Assembly (NCBI GenBank): GCA_030674185.1
Contig: JAPXFY010000022.1
Span: forward strand, 36,000,540 to 36,064,539
Length of the DNA: 64,000 nt
Origin: Monoplex corrugatus
Lineage: Eukaryota; Mollusca; Gastropoda; Littorinimorpha; Ranellidae
Reading direction: 5' to 3'
This document shows, piece by piece, positions 40,195 to 49,082 of the stretch. Within the stretch, counting starts at the first letter, position 1. Every line of letters starts with the position of its first letter. The notes under the pieces were generated by a model. It worked only from the letters and a program-made list of their open reading frames with translations. It did no database searches and was not told the DNA's origin. A program made the translations under genes and the position numbers.

Positions 40195-41108
40195 TTACAA
40201 GTCCAACTTTTTCGGGGGCTTCACTGCTCGGCCACTGCTGGTCTGGCGAGGCTGGTCGGAGGAGGCAGCCGGTTTCTCCTCGGTGTTTGGTCTCGGTGGA
40301 GAGTGTGCCGATAGTTTGCAGATCACAGCTGTTGAGATGGTAGTAGGTAACTGGTCAATCTCAAAATAACGGCTGTAGTAATCCACTGTTACCAGGTAGT
40401 CTTTGTTGTCCCACTGGAACAGGTCTGCTGCTATCTTCTGCCACGGATACGAGGGAGTCTCGTGGGAGGTCATGGGTTCCTTGGGGTTGCTCTTTTGATG
40501 TATCTGGCATGCCTGGCAGTGCTGGACTGTCTTCTCTATGTCGGCAGAAAGTCCAGGCCAGAACAAAATGTCTCGTGCTCGCTGTTTGTATTTTTCCATC
40601 CCCAGGTGGCTAGGGTGGATTTTCTTGAGCATCGTTGGTCTTAGTAGGCTGGGTACAAATATCTTGTGGCCTTTGAAAATGATGCCATCCATTATGGACA
40701 GCTCATCTCTGTGGTTCCAGAGGCTTAGGGCGCTTCTATGGCAGTCTTTTCTGTCTTTAGGCCAGCCGTCCTGGATGTACTGTTTGACATGGTGCAGGCT
40801 GACATCTTTCTTAGTTTCTTCCTGTAGCTCTGCCATTTTTCGGTCACTGACAGGGAGATTCTGCAGTACAACATGTATACGGAAGTCAAGCTTCAGGTCG
40901 TCTCTGTCGTTATCAGAGTCATCCTGGACATATTCCCAGGACAGGGCGTCTGCAACAGGGATCGATTTTCCTGGTACATACTGAATGTGCAGCTTGTATT
41001 TTTGCAGTTGGAGCAACATCCGCTGGAGTCTTGGTGGCGCTGCTGACAAGGGCTTTTTGGTGATTGACTCCAGGGGCTTGTGTCTGTTGAGATTTGTATC
41101 TCTTTGCC
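40195..41108 (-). pseudogene. Integrase region of the Gypsy element, core deleted
   Basis: The integrase would insert the cDNA into the host genome. In element order the frame shows the end of the RNase H/tether region (HKPLESITKKPL, PPRLQRMLLQLQKY, VPGKSIPVADALS), then the zinc-binding HHCC module (HPSHLGMEKYKQRAR and CQACQIHQ), then the start of the catalytic core: AADLFQWD with the first Asp and VTVDYYSRYFEI. Directly after TTISTAVI the sequence jumps to a tail, SSGRAVKPPKKLDL, typical of the pol C-terminus. The second Asp segment as well as the Glu of the D,D-E triad and most of the core are missing. The enzyme could not function. Confidence 0.85.
40552..40820. repeat. Inverted repeat, left arm (269 bp)
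   Basis: This segment, part of the integrase region, is present again in reverse orientation at 41109-41377. By eye the arms are identical over all 269 bases. The spacer is 288 bp. Confidence 0.95.
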
Positions 41109-41377
41109 AAGAAACTAAGAAAGATGTCAGCCTGCACCATGTCAAACAGTACATCCAGGACGGCTGGCCTAAAGACAGAAAAGACTGCCATAGAAGCGCC
41201 CTAAGCCTCTGGAACCACAGAGATGAGCTGTCCATAATGGATGGCATCATTTTCAAAGGCCACAAGATATTTGTACCCAGCCTACTAAGACCAACGATGC
41301 TCAAGAAAATCCACCCTAGCCACCTGGGGATGGAAAAATACAAACAGCGAGCACGAGACATTTTGTTCTGGCCTGGA
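41109..41377. repeat. Inverted repeat, right arm (269 bp)
   Basis: Reverse copy of 40552-40820. It sits between the RNase H motif FGCRR (ending about 41379) and the next expected block (starting QRDTNLNR at 41108), replacing only a few codons. It therefore looks like an inverted insertion into an otherwise collinear pol. Confidence 0.95.
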
Positions 41378-42685
41378 ATCTTCTGCACCCGAATACGATG
41401 GCATAGAGCTCCTTTTCTATTTAAGCATATCTTTGCTCAGTTTCAGTCAATGCCTTTGAAGCGTAGGCTACTGGTCTGCCATCTTGGAAGATTGCTGCTC
41501 CTAATCCTGACTTTGGTGCGTCTACTTCGAGTCTGATTTCTTTCTTGGGGTTGTAGTAGGCTAGCACTGGTTCACAGGTTAGTGTTTCCTTGATTTTTTC
41601 CAGTGCAGCCTGCTGCGGTTCGTCCCAAATGAAATCCACATCCTCTTTGAGGAGCTCCCTCAGTGGTTTGGTCATGTCAGACATCTAGGCAAACTTAGAC
41701 AGGTATGTGATCAGACCTAGCAGCGTCTGTGGCTCTTTTTTATCTGTTGGCAGAGGCATGTCTTTGATCGCCGCAGGCTTCTTGGGATCAGGCTTGACGC
41801 CCTCTGCGGTTATCAGATGCCCAAAATACTCCACTTGCTGGGTTCCAATGACGATTTTCTCAGGGTTCAACTTGAGGTTCTTCCTTGCAGCTCTGTCAAG
41901 TGTTGCTCTGAGATTCCTGTCATGCTCTTCCTGTGTTTCTCCTGTTATGAGGATATCGTCGACGAGTACGGCGACACCAGGAAGACCTTCAAAGACCGCA
42001 TCCATCCGCATCTGGAACTCATCTTGGCTGCTGATGAGCCCAAACGGCATTCGCAAGAAGCGATATCGCCCAAAAGGAGAGTTAAATGTAGTCAGGTATG
42101 AGGACTTATTGGAGAGCTTGAGCATTGACTGGATGCCAATACTCTGACTTGGCATCCAGTTTTGAGAAGTAGCGTGCTGTGGAGATCCGTGCAAGGGCAT
42201 CCTCCAGTGTAGGCATTGCGTAGTGGGGCCTTTTGATGTGTTCATTTAGGTCTTTTGGATCCAGGCACAGTCGGAGTTTCCCGTTGGGTTTCTCGACTAT
42301 TACTGACGAGTTGACCCAATCTGTGGGTTCTTCCACTTTTGCGATGATGCCATCAGCTTCCATGGTTAGCAGTTCTTTTTTTTTTTAGCTCGTCACGTAG
42401 GGCATGGGGAATACGGCATTGTGGGTGTACAGCTGGGACTGCGTCAGGTTTCAGCCGGATGTTGACATCACCTTCTAGTGTACCCATTCCTGTGAACAAG
42501 TGTCCGTACTGGTTCAGGATGGTTTCTCTCGTCAGAGGTTCGCTGCTGTTGACTGACAGGACCAGCTTGATCAGGTTCAGCTGTATGGATGCCTGGAGAC
42601 CAATGATTGGCTGTGAGCTTGTGTCTACGACACAGAAACATCCCTTATAGCAATTCTTTTTGTAAGTCGCACTGATGGGATGCAA
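41378..42685 (-). pseudogene. Reverse transcriptase and RNase H of the Gypsy element
   Basis: Minus-strand remains of the enzyme that copies the element's RNA, in at least three frames. 42685-42353 holds the linker and the RT start (GHLFTGMGTLEG, CRIPHALRDELK, then a run of T/A that shifts the frame). 42363-42106 holds EADGIIAKVEEPTDWVNS, KLRLCLDPKDLN and KLDAKSEYW (the usual Gly is Glu). After another shift, 42200-41685 holds LTTFNSPFGRYRFLRMPFGL, the active site VLVDDILITG, LNPEKIVIG and GHLITAEGVKPDP. A stop falls at 41684. The next frame reads ELLKEDVDFIWDEPQ, and the RNase H block LEVDAPKSGLGAAI with ASKALTETEQRYA. A further stop precedes IEKELYAIVFGCRR. Catalytic residues are still visible, but the frame is lost. 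Confidence 0.88.
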
Positions 42686-43185
42686 CCCACGGTTTTAAGC
42701 TGTTGTCCAGTGTAACTTGTGAGCTTGTGAGGACATTTCTCGAGTGGAGGTGGCTTTTTCAGTTTCTGGTACAAAGATGCTGGCAGTATGTTGGCTTGGG
42801 CTCCAGTATCTATTTTAAATCGGATGCTGTTTCCTCCAATCTGTATGTCTGCGTATGCTGTGTCTGGCTTGTCTTTCCCTGATGCTATTGTGTCGATATA
42901 CACCTCTGGTTCGCTGTCATCGTCTTCTTCATCTTCCACGGTGTGGACTGTTTCCTTCTTTTGTTTTCTTTTGGTTCTACACATCTTCTCATAGTGGTTT
43001 TTCTTGCCACAGAAGTGACATTCCTGACCAAAGGCTGGGCATTCTTTCTTGCCATGTTTTGTTCCACAATTTCTGCACAAGAAAGTTTTCTTTTGCTTTT
43101 CTTTCTCTTCCGCTTCTTTGACTTTGTTTCTCCTTTCATGTCTTCGCAGGCTGTCAACGTGACTGCTGCTGGCCATTTGTTTCAA
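42625..43185 (-). pseudogene. Nucleocapsid and protease of the Gypsy element
   Basis: After a charged helix-like stretch, the frame carries two CCHC-type zinc knuckles, CRNCGTKHGKKEC and CHFCGKKNHYEKMC, which bind element RNA. An acidic linker (VEDEEDDDSEPE) follows, then the aspartic protease start with FKIDTGAQANILP, where DTGA is the catalytic triplet, and YTGQQLKTVG. The frame is lost near 42690 inside the protease; the next frame picks up with CFCVVDTSSQPIIGL. Protease would process Gag-Pol within the particle. Order and spacing are normal for the group. Confidence 0.85.
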
Positions 43186-43267
43186 ATGTTTCTTGGTGGT
43201 TTCATGGCAGTTTGCGATTTCCAGTGCTTTGGCTAGTGTGAGGGCATCCCCTTCGTTAAGGAGTTTC

Positions 43268-43687
43268 TCACGCAGATCTTGTGACTGTATTCCTCAAACC
43301 AGCCTGTCGCGAACCATCTCTTCTGGTTTTTCGTAGGCGCAGTCTCTGACAAGATTTCTGATGTCTGTCACGAAAGACTCGAACGCTTCGTGCAAAGACA
43401 GTGTTCTTTCTTGGAGTGCAGTGTTTCTTGTATTCTGCTCTTATGTTTTCCAGATTTTTCCCTCGGTCTTCTGTCCAGTTCCATGACCTGTATATTTCCC
43501 TTCCTTGCTCGCCTACCCAGATCCTGAGATAAGCGCATCTCTCTTCTTCATTGGCTCTCTTGAGTGGACCCATGAACATCAGCTGTGCGTGTTCTTCAAA
43601 TTTGTTCCACTCTTCAGCAAGGTTTGCTGCTTGCAAGTTCATGGTTGGGTGCTGCATTTGTGGTGTTGCCATGACGGTCCGTACCAC
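43268..43687 (-). pseudogene. Gag capsid region of the Gypsy element
   Basis: N-terminal Gag with a capsid-like pattern: NLAEEWNKFEEHAQLMF, CAYLRIWVGEQGREIY and KHCTPRKNTVFAR. The frame shifts near 43390; the rest of the capsid pattern (VRDCAYEKPEE, LREKLLNEGDALTL on the minus strand) is in another frame up to about 43200. Gag would form the particle. The first Met lies at 43687, 468 bases from the 5' LTR. Confidence 0.8.
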
Positions 43688-43821
43688 TGTACTACAACTC
43701 GAATTGCCTACTTCGTCTTGATTTGCCTACTTCGTTGAAGTTTTATGCAAGAATGTGTAGCTTACCACCACTGCAAAGTACTCGACACACACTGCACCAG
43801 TCTTCCAACCAGTTTCAGACT

Positions 43822-43957
43822 AGCTGGACGGACTTGCAGAGTGGCTGGGGATGGGGAGGGGGGGGGGGAATGCTAGGAGCAACGAGAGATAGAGATGGTT
43901 GGAAGTCCATGGTCGCCAACGCCATGCGGCAGGGCACCTAATGATGAGGAGGAGGAG
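43822..43957 (+). mobile_element. RTE-like LINE copy 4, nested 3' end
   Basis: About 136 bases of the RTE 3' end on the plus strand, starting GCTGGACGGACTTGCAGAG and ending NAMRQGT in frame, then TAATGATGAGG where the tail would be. AGAGATAGAGATGGTTGGAA is the same as in copy 1. It lies in the leader between the PBS and gag of the Gypsy element, so it inserted into, or was captured by, that element. Confidence 0.85.
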
Positions 43958-44140
43958 GGGTCTGCCGCCGTCTATGCGTCAAATACTCAGCACGTGGTCG
44001 GTTTACAGAGATAAGTATCGGAGTACGTAATTTTCGATTATACAGTCGGTAACTCGTGTACGAATTTCTCCGATTTGGCGAGAATCTACTCACTTTTCTC
44101 TCCTGTTTACTACAGTTCTTGGGCGACGGAGTCTTCATGT

Positions 44141-44154
44141 ACGTTCTGACACCA
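44141..44154 (-). promoter_or_regulatory. Primer-binding site of the Gypsy element
   Basis: TGGTGTCAGAACGT on the minus strand immediately follows the 5' LTR. The position and the TGG start fit a tRNA 3' end primer; which tRNA cannot be told from here. Confidence 0.7.
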
Positions 44155-44311
44155 TGTTATATTGTTTCGTGGTTGATAGTTGTGTATAGCACGGCTCAAC
44201 GCATTGTGAATTGGTTCATGTCTTTATTCAACCGCCATATCTGGGTAAGCACTTTCTTCAGTGATCTCCCTTAGTCCCTTACGATAATAACCAAACAAGA
44301 TAAATGTTACA
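44155..44311 (-). repeat. 5' LTR of the Gypsy element
   Basis: 157 bp, TGTAACA...TATAACA on the minus strand, so TG...CA ends are intact. It would contain promoter and poly-A signals; GAATAAAGAC on the minus strand is a plausible AATAAA signal. Confidence 0.9.
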
Positions 44312-45782
44312 CCCACCAGTGTCATAATGCTACTTAGACGGTACAATCTGTCGTGTTTAAGCCTATGATGAAAATTTAAATGATTACAGAAAAAAGGAAA
44401 AATCATGGGAAAAAGGTCTATATGTGTGACAAACACCATTGTTATTGTGACCTTATCATGGGTCATAACAGTCACAGTTTTTGAATGAAGCTTAGGTTGC
44501 GCATAAGTGTCAGAAAGGTGAAAACACGGATATAAATTCCCAGAAATTCGAGGATGGGAAATTTAATACAAGTGTAAGAAACAGTCTCGTTTGTGCTAGT
44601 TTGTGAGCGCCTTATCAGCCCTGAAAATGGCGAGTATTTCATTGGCCATGGTGAGCAGAACAACTATTTAGCCAGTAAAAATAAAACTTCAGTCGCCAAT
44701 GGCGAGTATGCTTGAACAGTTTGAATCTGTCCGGATACCGCGATTGAGCTTGTGCTGTTTCGCGAGTTTTCCGATCCAGTCTCCCAACTTTACTGATTGT
44801 TGGTAAACACGAACCCTGCACTTTCTGTAGTAAAAGCACATGTGTTCTGCAACGCAGCGCTCAAAATTTACAGCTCCTGGGTTAGAAACCTTGACTGGGA
44901 AGAAAAGCAAGCCAGTCAGTGTGTCAACGAAGCTTTCTTCCCAGATGACAGAAGGACAGTGGCTGGTTTACCATGAACAGTCAAATTTGATGACACACGA
45001 GCTGATCAAGAAATCCGTCACAGGCCAAGGAAGCCCCAACACACTGATTGACCAGATAGTTTGGATCTGATTCATGGAGATATGTGTTTTATTTTGCCTT
45101 GTTACTGTTCACTTTCGTTACATCTTTTGTTTTGTTTTCTATTACTCTGTACGTCTTTACACACTGGAATAGAAAATTTGAAGAAGCCCAGTGCTGTCCT
45201 GGTACAATCTCATGGCAGCACTTTGCTGTTGTATGGCTGGACTTCTGTTTTTTTTCCTGTTAAAGTGTTCATTCTGGCTTGTAAAAATATCGAAGCACCA
45301 GCCAAAGGCTAGTAGACTAAAATACCAACTTTCAGGGTTAGCTAAAATGTCTTTGAGTACATACCTGTATATGTGCCGATTTAAGCCACTGAGTTTTGTT
45401 TCTGTGTATGTTAGTTTCAGTTGTAGTGTCTCCAGTTAACGTTTGCATGCTCGGAATAAATTCCACATTTGCATTGACGACACGCGATGCCGTGTGATGG
45501 AAAAGATCCAAAATCATCATGGCTTAAACCTTAAGCCTGCACACAAGCATGTACATTGAAGCAGAAGAAAGTCATGGTCATTGTAAAATACGCTTGCATT
45601 CATTCTTTCAGCGAGTAAGCAGATTTCGATGCAGGTATATTAACAGAAGTTGTCAGGGATCGTTTACTTTGTGAACTCGATGTGTGGTTGTATGGAGATC
45701 TGTCTCTGGGATTTAAAACCTGATACGCATGTACATTCGTACATTAGATTGATTATTTCATTTGTGCAGGCGACACATTCAC

Positions 45783-45783
<1 letters not shown>
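44312..45783. other. Unassigned sequence
   Basis: No recognised gene. One minus frame, about 44960-44689, reads as an ordinary-looking peptide with a Cys/Tyr-rich stretch (ERCVAEHMCFYYRKCRVR) over about 80 codons. It ends in TGA at 44689 and has a stop upstream. I cannot match it to a family; it might be an old coding exon or transposon piece. Confidence 0.3.
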
Positions 45784-45835
<52 letters not shown>

Positions 45836-46012
45836 CGCGCGCGCGCGCGCGCGAAAACGGAAAACGTATGCACTCGCACGCACATATGCACACACACACA
45901 CACTCACACTTTCCAGGTAATATGACATTATTTCCTTTTTTTTATAAAAAGGCGATTAAAATTTACATGTTCTTTCTGTAGAGAGCAGCCCAACTTTCAT
46001 ACTGAATATCTG
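45784..46012. repeat. Duplicated segment, copy 1 (CA/GC microsatellite plus unique flank)
   Basis: (CA)n 45784-45834, (GC)n 45836-45853, then about 155 bases (GGAAAACGTATGCACTCGCA, TTTCCAGGTAATATGACATT, GAGAGCAGCCCAACTTTCAT) that recur at 48208-48366 in the same orientation with only a few differences. Confidence 0.9.
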
Positions 46013-46046
46013 TGGTGATAAGATGTAGCACAGTACATTTCTATAC

Positions 46047-46094
46047 AATTCAGCACAATACAATACAATACAATACAATACAATACAATACAAT
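46047..46094. repeat. ACAAT pentanucleotide microsatellite
   Basis: About nine copies of ACAAT, directly right of duplicated segment copy 1. Confidence 0.9.
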
Positions 46095-46104
46095 GCAATA
46101 GCGA

Positions 46105-46336
46105 TGCAACACAATTCAATATCGGCTGTGCAGTCGTCTTGTACCCATAAATAGTAAACATCACGTGTTGCCGAGTCGTGTTGTCCCCAGCCAAAAATGT
46201 CCCGGTCAATGAAAATGTACGGTCTGATCCTGTTTGCCTTGTTAGGCACAGTGACTTATTCCGCGAGCATTCAGCCCACAGCTAAGAAGTATGTAATTAT
46301 GTACATGTATGTCTGGGATTCAGTCTAATGCTCAGG
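46105..46336 (+). repeat. Dispersed repeat F, copy 1
   Basis: Diverged match to 62095-62336 in the same orientation. Shared strings include AAAATGTACG, GAGCATTTAGCCCA/GAGCATTCAGCCCA and GATTCAGTCTAAT followed by CTC. Its nature (SINE, untranslated region or other) is not clear. Confidence 0.6.
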
Positions 46337-46538
46337 CTTGATGAGAGCAGCTGGAACATCCTTTTAGTTCATTAGAGCTGGTCCCTTATGTAGTCCTTTG
46401 GTTGTTTCTTGTACTTTACAACCGCCACAAAGAATGACGACCTGGTGTACGTATATGCCAAGATCATAGTGCGCCAGCCCACACTGTGAAACTGTAAGCC
46501 AGCAAAAGTCGGGTTACTAGTGTTTTCTGAGTTTTAGT

Positions 46539-46611
46539 GGCCCATCAGTTTAGTTGATGGAGCTCCATTCTCTTAACGCAGGAGTTCTGCGTTCAGTCCT
46601 AGGGTGGGCTA
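46539..46611 (+). ncRNA. tRNA-like sequence 1 (SINE head or tRNA pseudogene)
   Basis: 73 bases that start GGCCCAT and end GTGGGCTA, so a seven-pair acceptor-like stem can form with wobbles. The D-arm position holds AGTTTAGTTGATGGAGC (stem pairs GTTT/GAGC). GCGTTCAGTCC lies where the B box would be. The T-stem and anticodon stem do not pair well. It is followed by TTTTTG, a possible Pol III stop. I take it as a tRNA-derived pseudogene or SINE head, not a functional tRNA. Confidence 0.5.
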
Positions 46612-46669
46612 CTTTTTGTTGGTTTTTCTTTTTTCTTTTCTTTTTTTTTGTTTTGTTTTGCTTTTTGGA

Positions 46670-46741
46670 GGCCCATTAGCTTGCTGTTAGAGCACCATGC
46701 GCATGACACAGGGGTTGTGAGTTCAATCCCGGAGTGGGCCA
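46670..46741 (+). ncRNA. tRNA-like sequence 2 (SINE head or tRNA pseudogene)
   Basis: 72 bases with a good acceptor stem (GGCCCAT with GTGGGCC), an A box-like TAGCTTGCTGTTAGAGC whose D-stem pairs (GCTT/GAGC), and a B box-like GAGTTCAATCC. The T-stem (GTGAG/CCGGA) and the anticodon stem are broken. It resembles sequence 1 at 46539 closely, about 130 bases away, with a T-rich tract between them. Confidence 0.55.
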
Positions 46742-47667
46742 CAGCTTTGTAACATGGGCTGCCTGGTTATGTTGACAGAACCTCAAGATTCATATCCTGA
46801 GTCCCAACCAGTAACATAAAACACTGGCCGGTTTGCTACCCATTGTAATATATCCATTATTCTGGGGTACCAGTTTAGTGCTTAGTGCAAGGTATGTTTG
46901 AAAATGTACGAAATATAAAAAGATTGGAATGAATTGATTACGTATGCGAATTATACACAAAATTCTTGGAACCAGTACCGACTTGAAATGGACTCGTAAA
47001 TTCGCAAAGAATTTTCTTCGTGACTTCTGTAATGAAACAGTAAACAGCTTTGACCTTATTATAGTCTGTCTTAGAAGTATTTGCAGATTAAAAGATTCCA
47101 AAACAGAGCTGACAAAATGTTCGTCAAAATGCATCACATTTTCAAGCTGTATATTTACTGAAAGCATCATGTTCACGGATCCAATATTTGAGTTAATGAT
47201 CCTTCCAGAAAATGCGTATTTATGAATACAAATTCGATTAATGAGAACTACCCTTCAAAGAAAAGTTAATGAAAAAGATATTAAGAATATAATGCAATAA
47301 TGACAAGCAGCTGCACACTTTTAGAATAATGGCTGTCATATCTAATACCATTGATGACACGGGAGGCGTAGTGTGATCCCTTATGTCAATATTTTGATAA
47401 CATCAAATATATTCTATCTACCTTTTGCTTATCCGTGCATGGTTATGTAAGTGTCCTTGGCTAATGATTGTCCTGTATACATATATTCATGTCATATGTT
47501 AAAAGTATGATGGAGTTGTAACTATGCTTTGTCAGTAGTGTATGACTGTCCATTTCAAGAACAGATAAAAGAAAAAAATGAATAACATGACTGTGTCCTT
47601 TTTTTAAATAAATGAAAGAAGGTTTGAGAGAAAAATGGTAACATGTAACCAAATTGTATTGTTTAAA
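46742..47667. other. Unassigned sequence
   Basis: AT-rich. A plus frame at 46944-47225 and a minus frame at 47176-46790 are open for about 90-130 codons but show no recognised domain. Confidence 0.35.
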
Positions 47668-47874
47668 CACACGCACACGCACAACACACACGCGCGCGCG
47701 CGCACACACAGACACACGCACACACACGCGCGTACACACACACATAATGATAATGATCATTATAATAATAATTACAATATTGATATAGCGCAAAATCTTG
47801 ATATAATCAAATCTAAGCGCTGAACATACACATACGCACGCATACGCACACACGCTCACACACACACACACATG
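47668..47874. repeat. CA/CG-rich microsatellite patches
   Basis: CA/CG repeats at 47668-47746 with a (CG)n core near 47690-47702, a TAATGATAAT-rich linker, and CA-rich sequence again at 47825-47874. Confidence 0.85.
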
Positions 47875-48149
47875 GCTATAAATGGGGAAAAAGAAGAAAA
47901 GCAATTGAAAATTATAGAAAACATATCATATACAAATATTAATTACAATGTGATTCCACACCGAGTGGAGACAGGCTGCAGTGGGGGTTGAGTGAGGTCA
48001 GGATTTTATGCAGAGGGGAAAATGTGAGTTTTGAGAGCGGACTTGAAGGAGACAAAAGTAGGTTGTCAGGCTTGATGAGAGCTGAGAGAGGAAGTTTGTT
48101 CCCGGAGAGTGGACCAGAAACAGAGAAGGCTCGTGGACCACACGCACGT

Positions 48150-48366
48150 ACACACACACACACACACACACACACAGCGCGCGCGCGCGCGCGCATGCAC
48201 GCCTGCACGCACGAAAAACGGAAAACGTATGCACTCGCACGCACATATGCACACACACACACACTCACACTTTCCAGGTAATATGACATTATTTCCTTTT
48301 TTTTATAAAAAGGCGATTAAAAATTACATGTTCTTTCTGCGGAGAGCAGCCCAACTTTCATACTGA
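48150..48366. repeat. Duplicated segment, copy 2
   Basis: (CA)n 48150-48176, (GC)n to 48194, then the same roughly 155-bp flank as at 45853-46006. The copies are about 2.36 kb apart. Copy 2 has extra bases after the GC run (ATGCACGCCTGCACGCAC). Confidence 0.9.
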
Positions 48367-49082
48367 CACACAAACACACACAACCTATTGCACTCACTGC
48401 GGTCACGATGTCGTCTGTCACACTCAAATATGTTCAACGAACACAACGAATGAGTGGCTACGTCTCGTATGGGGCTAGCTTGAATGGCAACTGACTGGGG
48501 TAAATTGTTTTTATCAAAAGAGGTTTCTTTGTTCGCTGTGATGGCTGTATCAGACCACCTACTCCCTTGTCTAATTACTGTACACTGTTTACAATATAAA
48601 CTCAAAATAATACACACATCTCTACTGTGAACAGGTAAGTAGTATCGAGATTTCTTGGTTCGTTATAGTGACAGAATAATACTTATAGCTATAAAATCAT
48701 AAAACATCATAAAGTCAAACACCGCTGGGACTGCACTGCTGAAAGGTATGGTCTATATCACAAGAAATTACTGGCATATTCAATCCAATCCAAAATATCT
48801 TCTGTCATCATGTGCGAATCATCATCAGTGCATCTTTTATACTGTAAAATCATGATTTTATTATCAGGCACAATGATACATAAACGCAGAATACTTAAAT
48901 ATACAGCCACTATCCACATTGGGAGATATTGTCTATGCAACGTGTAGTAACACCAATGGAGTGAAACAGCCAAAGGTGAAAACAACTCTTCAGAAATCCA
49001 GACGCCAAAACACCACATGAGAAATCCAGACATCAATGCAGACACAGCGAAAGAAAAACAGAATCTCAAGAAACAAATGAAG
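48367..49082. other. Unassigned sequence
   Basis: A 103-codon minus frame at 49069-48758 is rich in hydrophobic residues, but I do not recognise it and its start is arbitrary. Confidence 0.35.

Larger units (their letters stand above)
39679..44311 (-). mobile_element. Gypsy/Mag-like LTR retrotransposon, full length but defective
   Basis: A 4,633-bp element on the minus strand. Both LTRs (157-158 bp) are present, with a PBS next to the right LTR and a PPT next to the left LTR. Inside, in element order, are gag (43687-43268), zinc knuckles and protease (43185-42625), RT and RNase H (42685-41421) and integrase (41108-40195). The order RT, RNase H, integrase defines Ty3/Gypsy; the capsid and short LTRs suggest the Mag side (inference). 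Frames break many times, the integrase core is mostly deleted, a 269-bp inverted copy is inserted between RNase H and integrase, and an RTE fragment lies in the leader. No 5-bp target duplication is visible (AAACC left, CCCAC right). Confidence 0.92.

Noticed and set aside
45786..45853. Z-DNA regulatory element at CA/GC tracts (also 38601-38666, 39343-39437, 48150-48194)
   Set aside because: The tracts have Z-forming potential, but nothing in the sequence shows a regulatory role or a nearby promoter.
46670..46741. Functional tRNA gene
   Set aside because: Acceptor and D stems pair, but T and anticodon stems do not, so it is more likely a pseudogene or SINE head.
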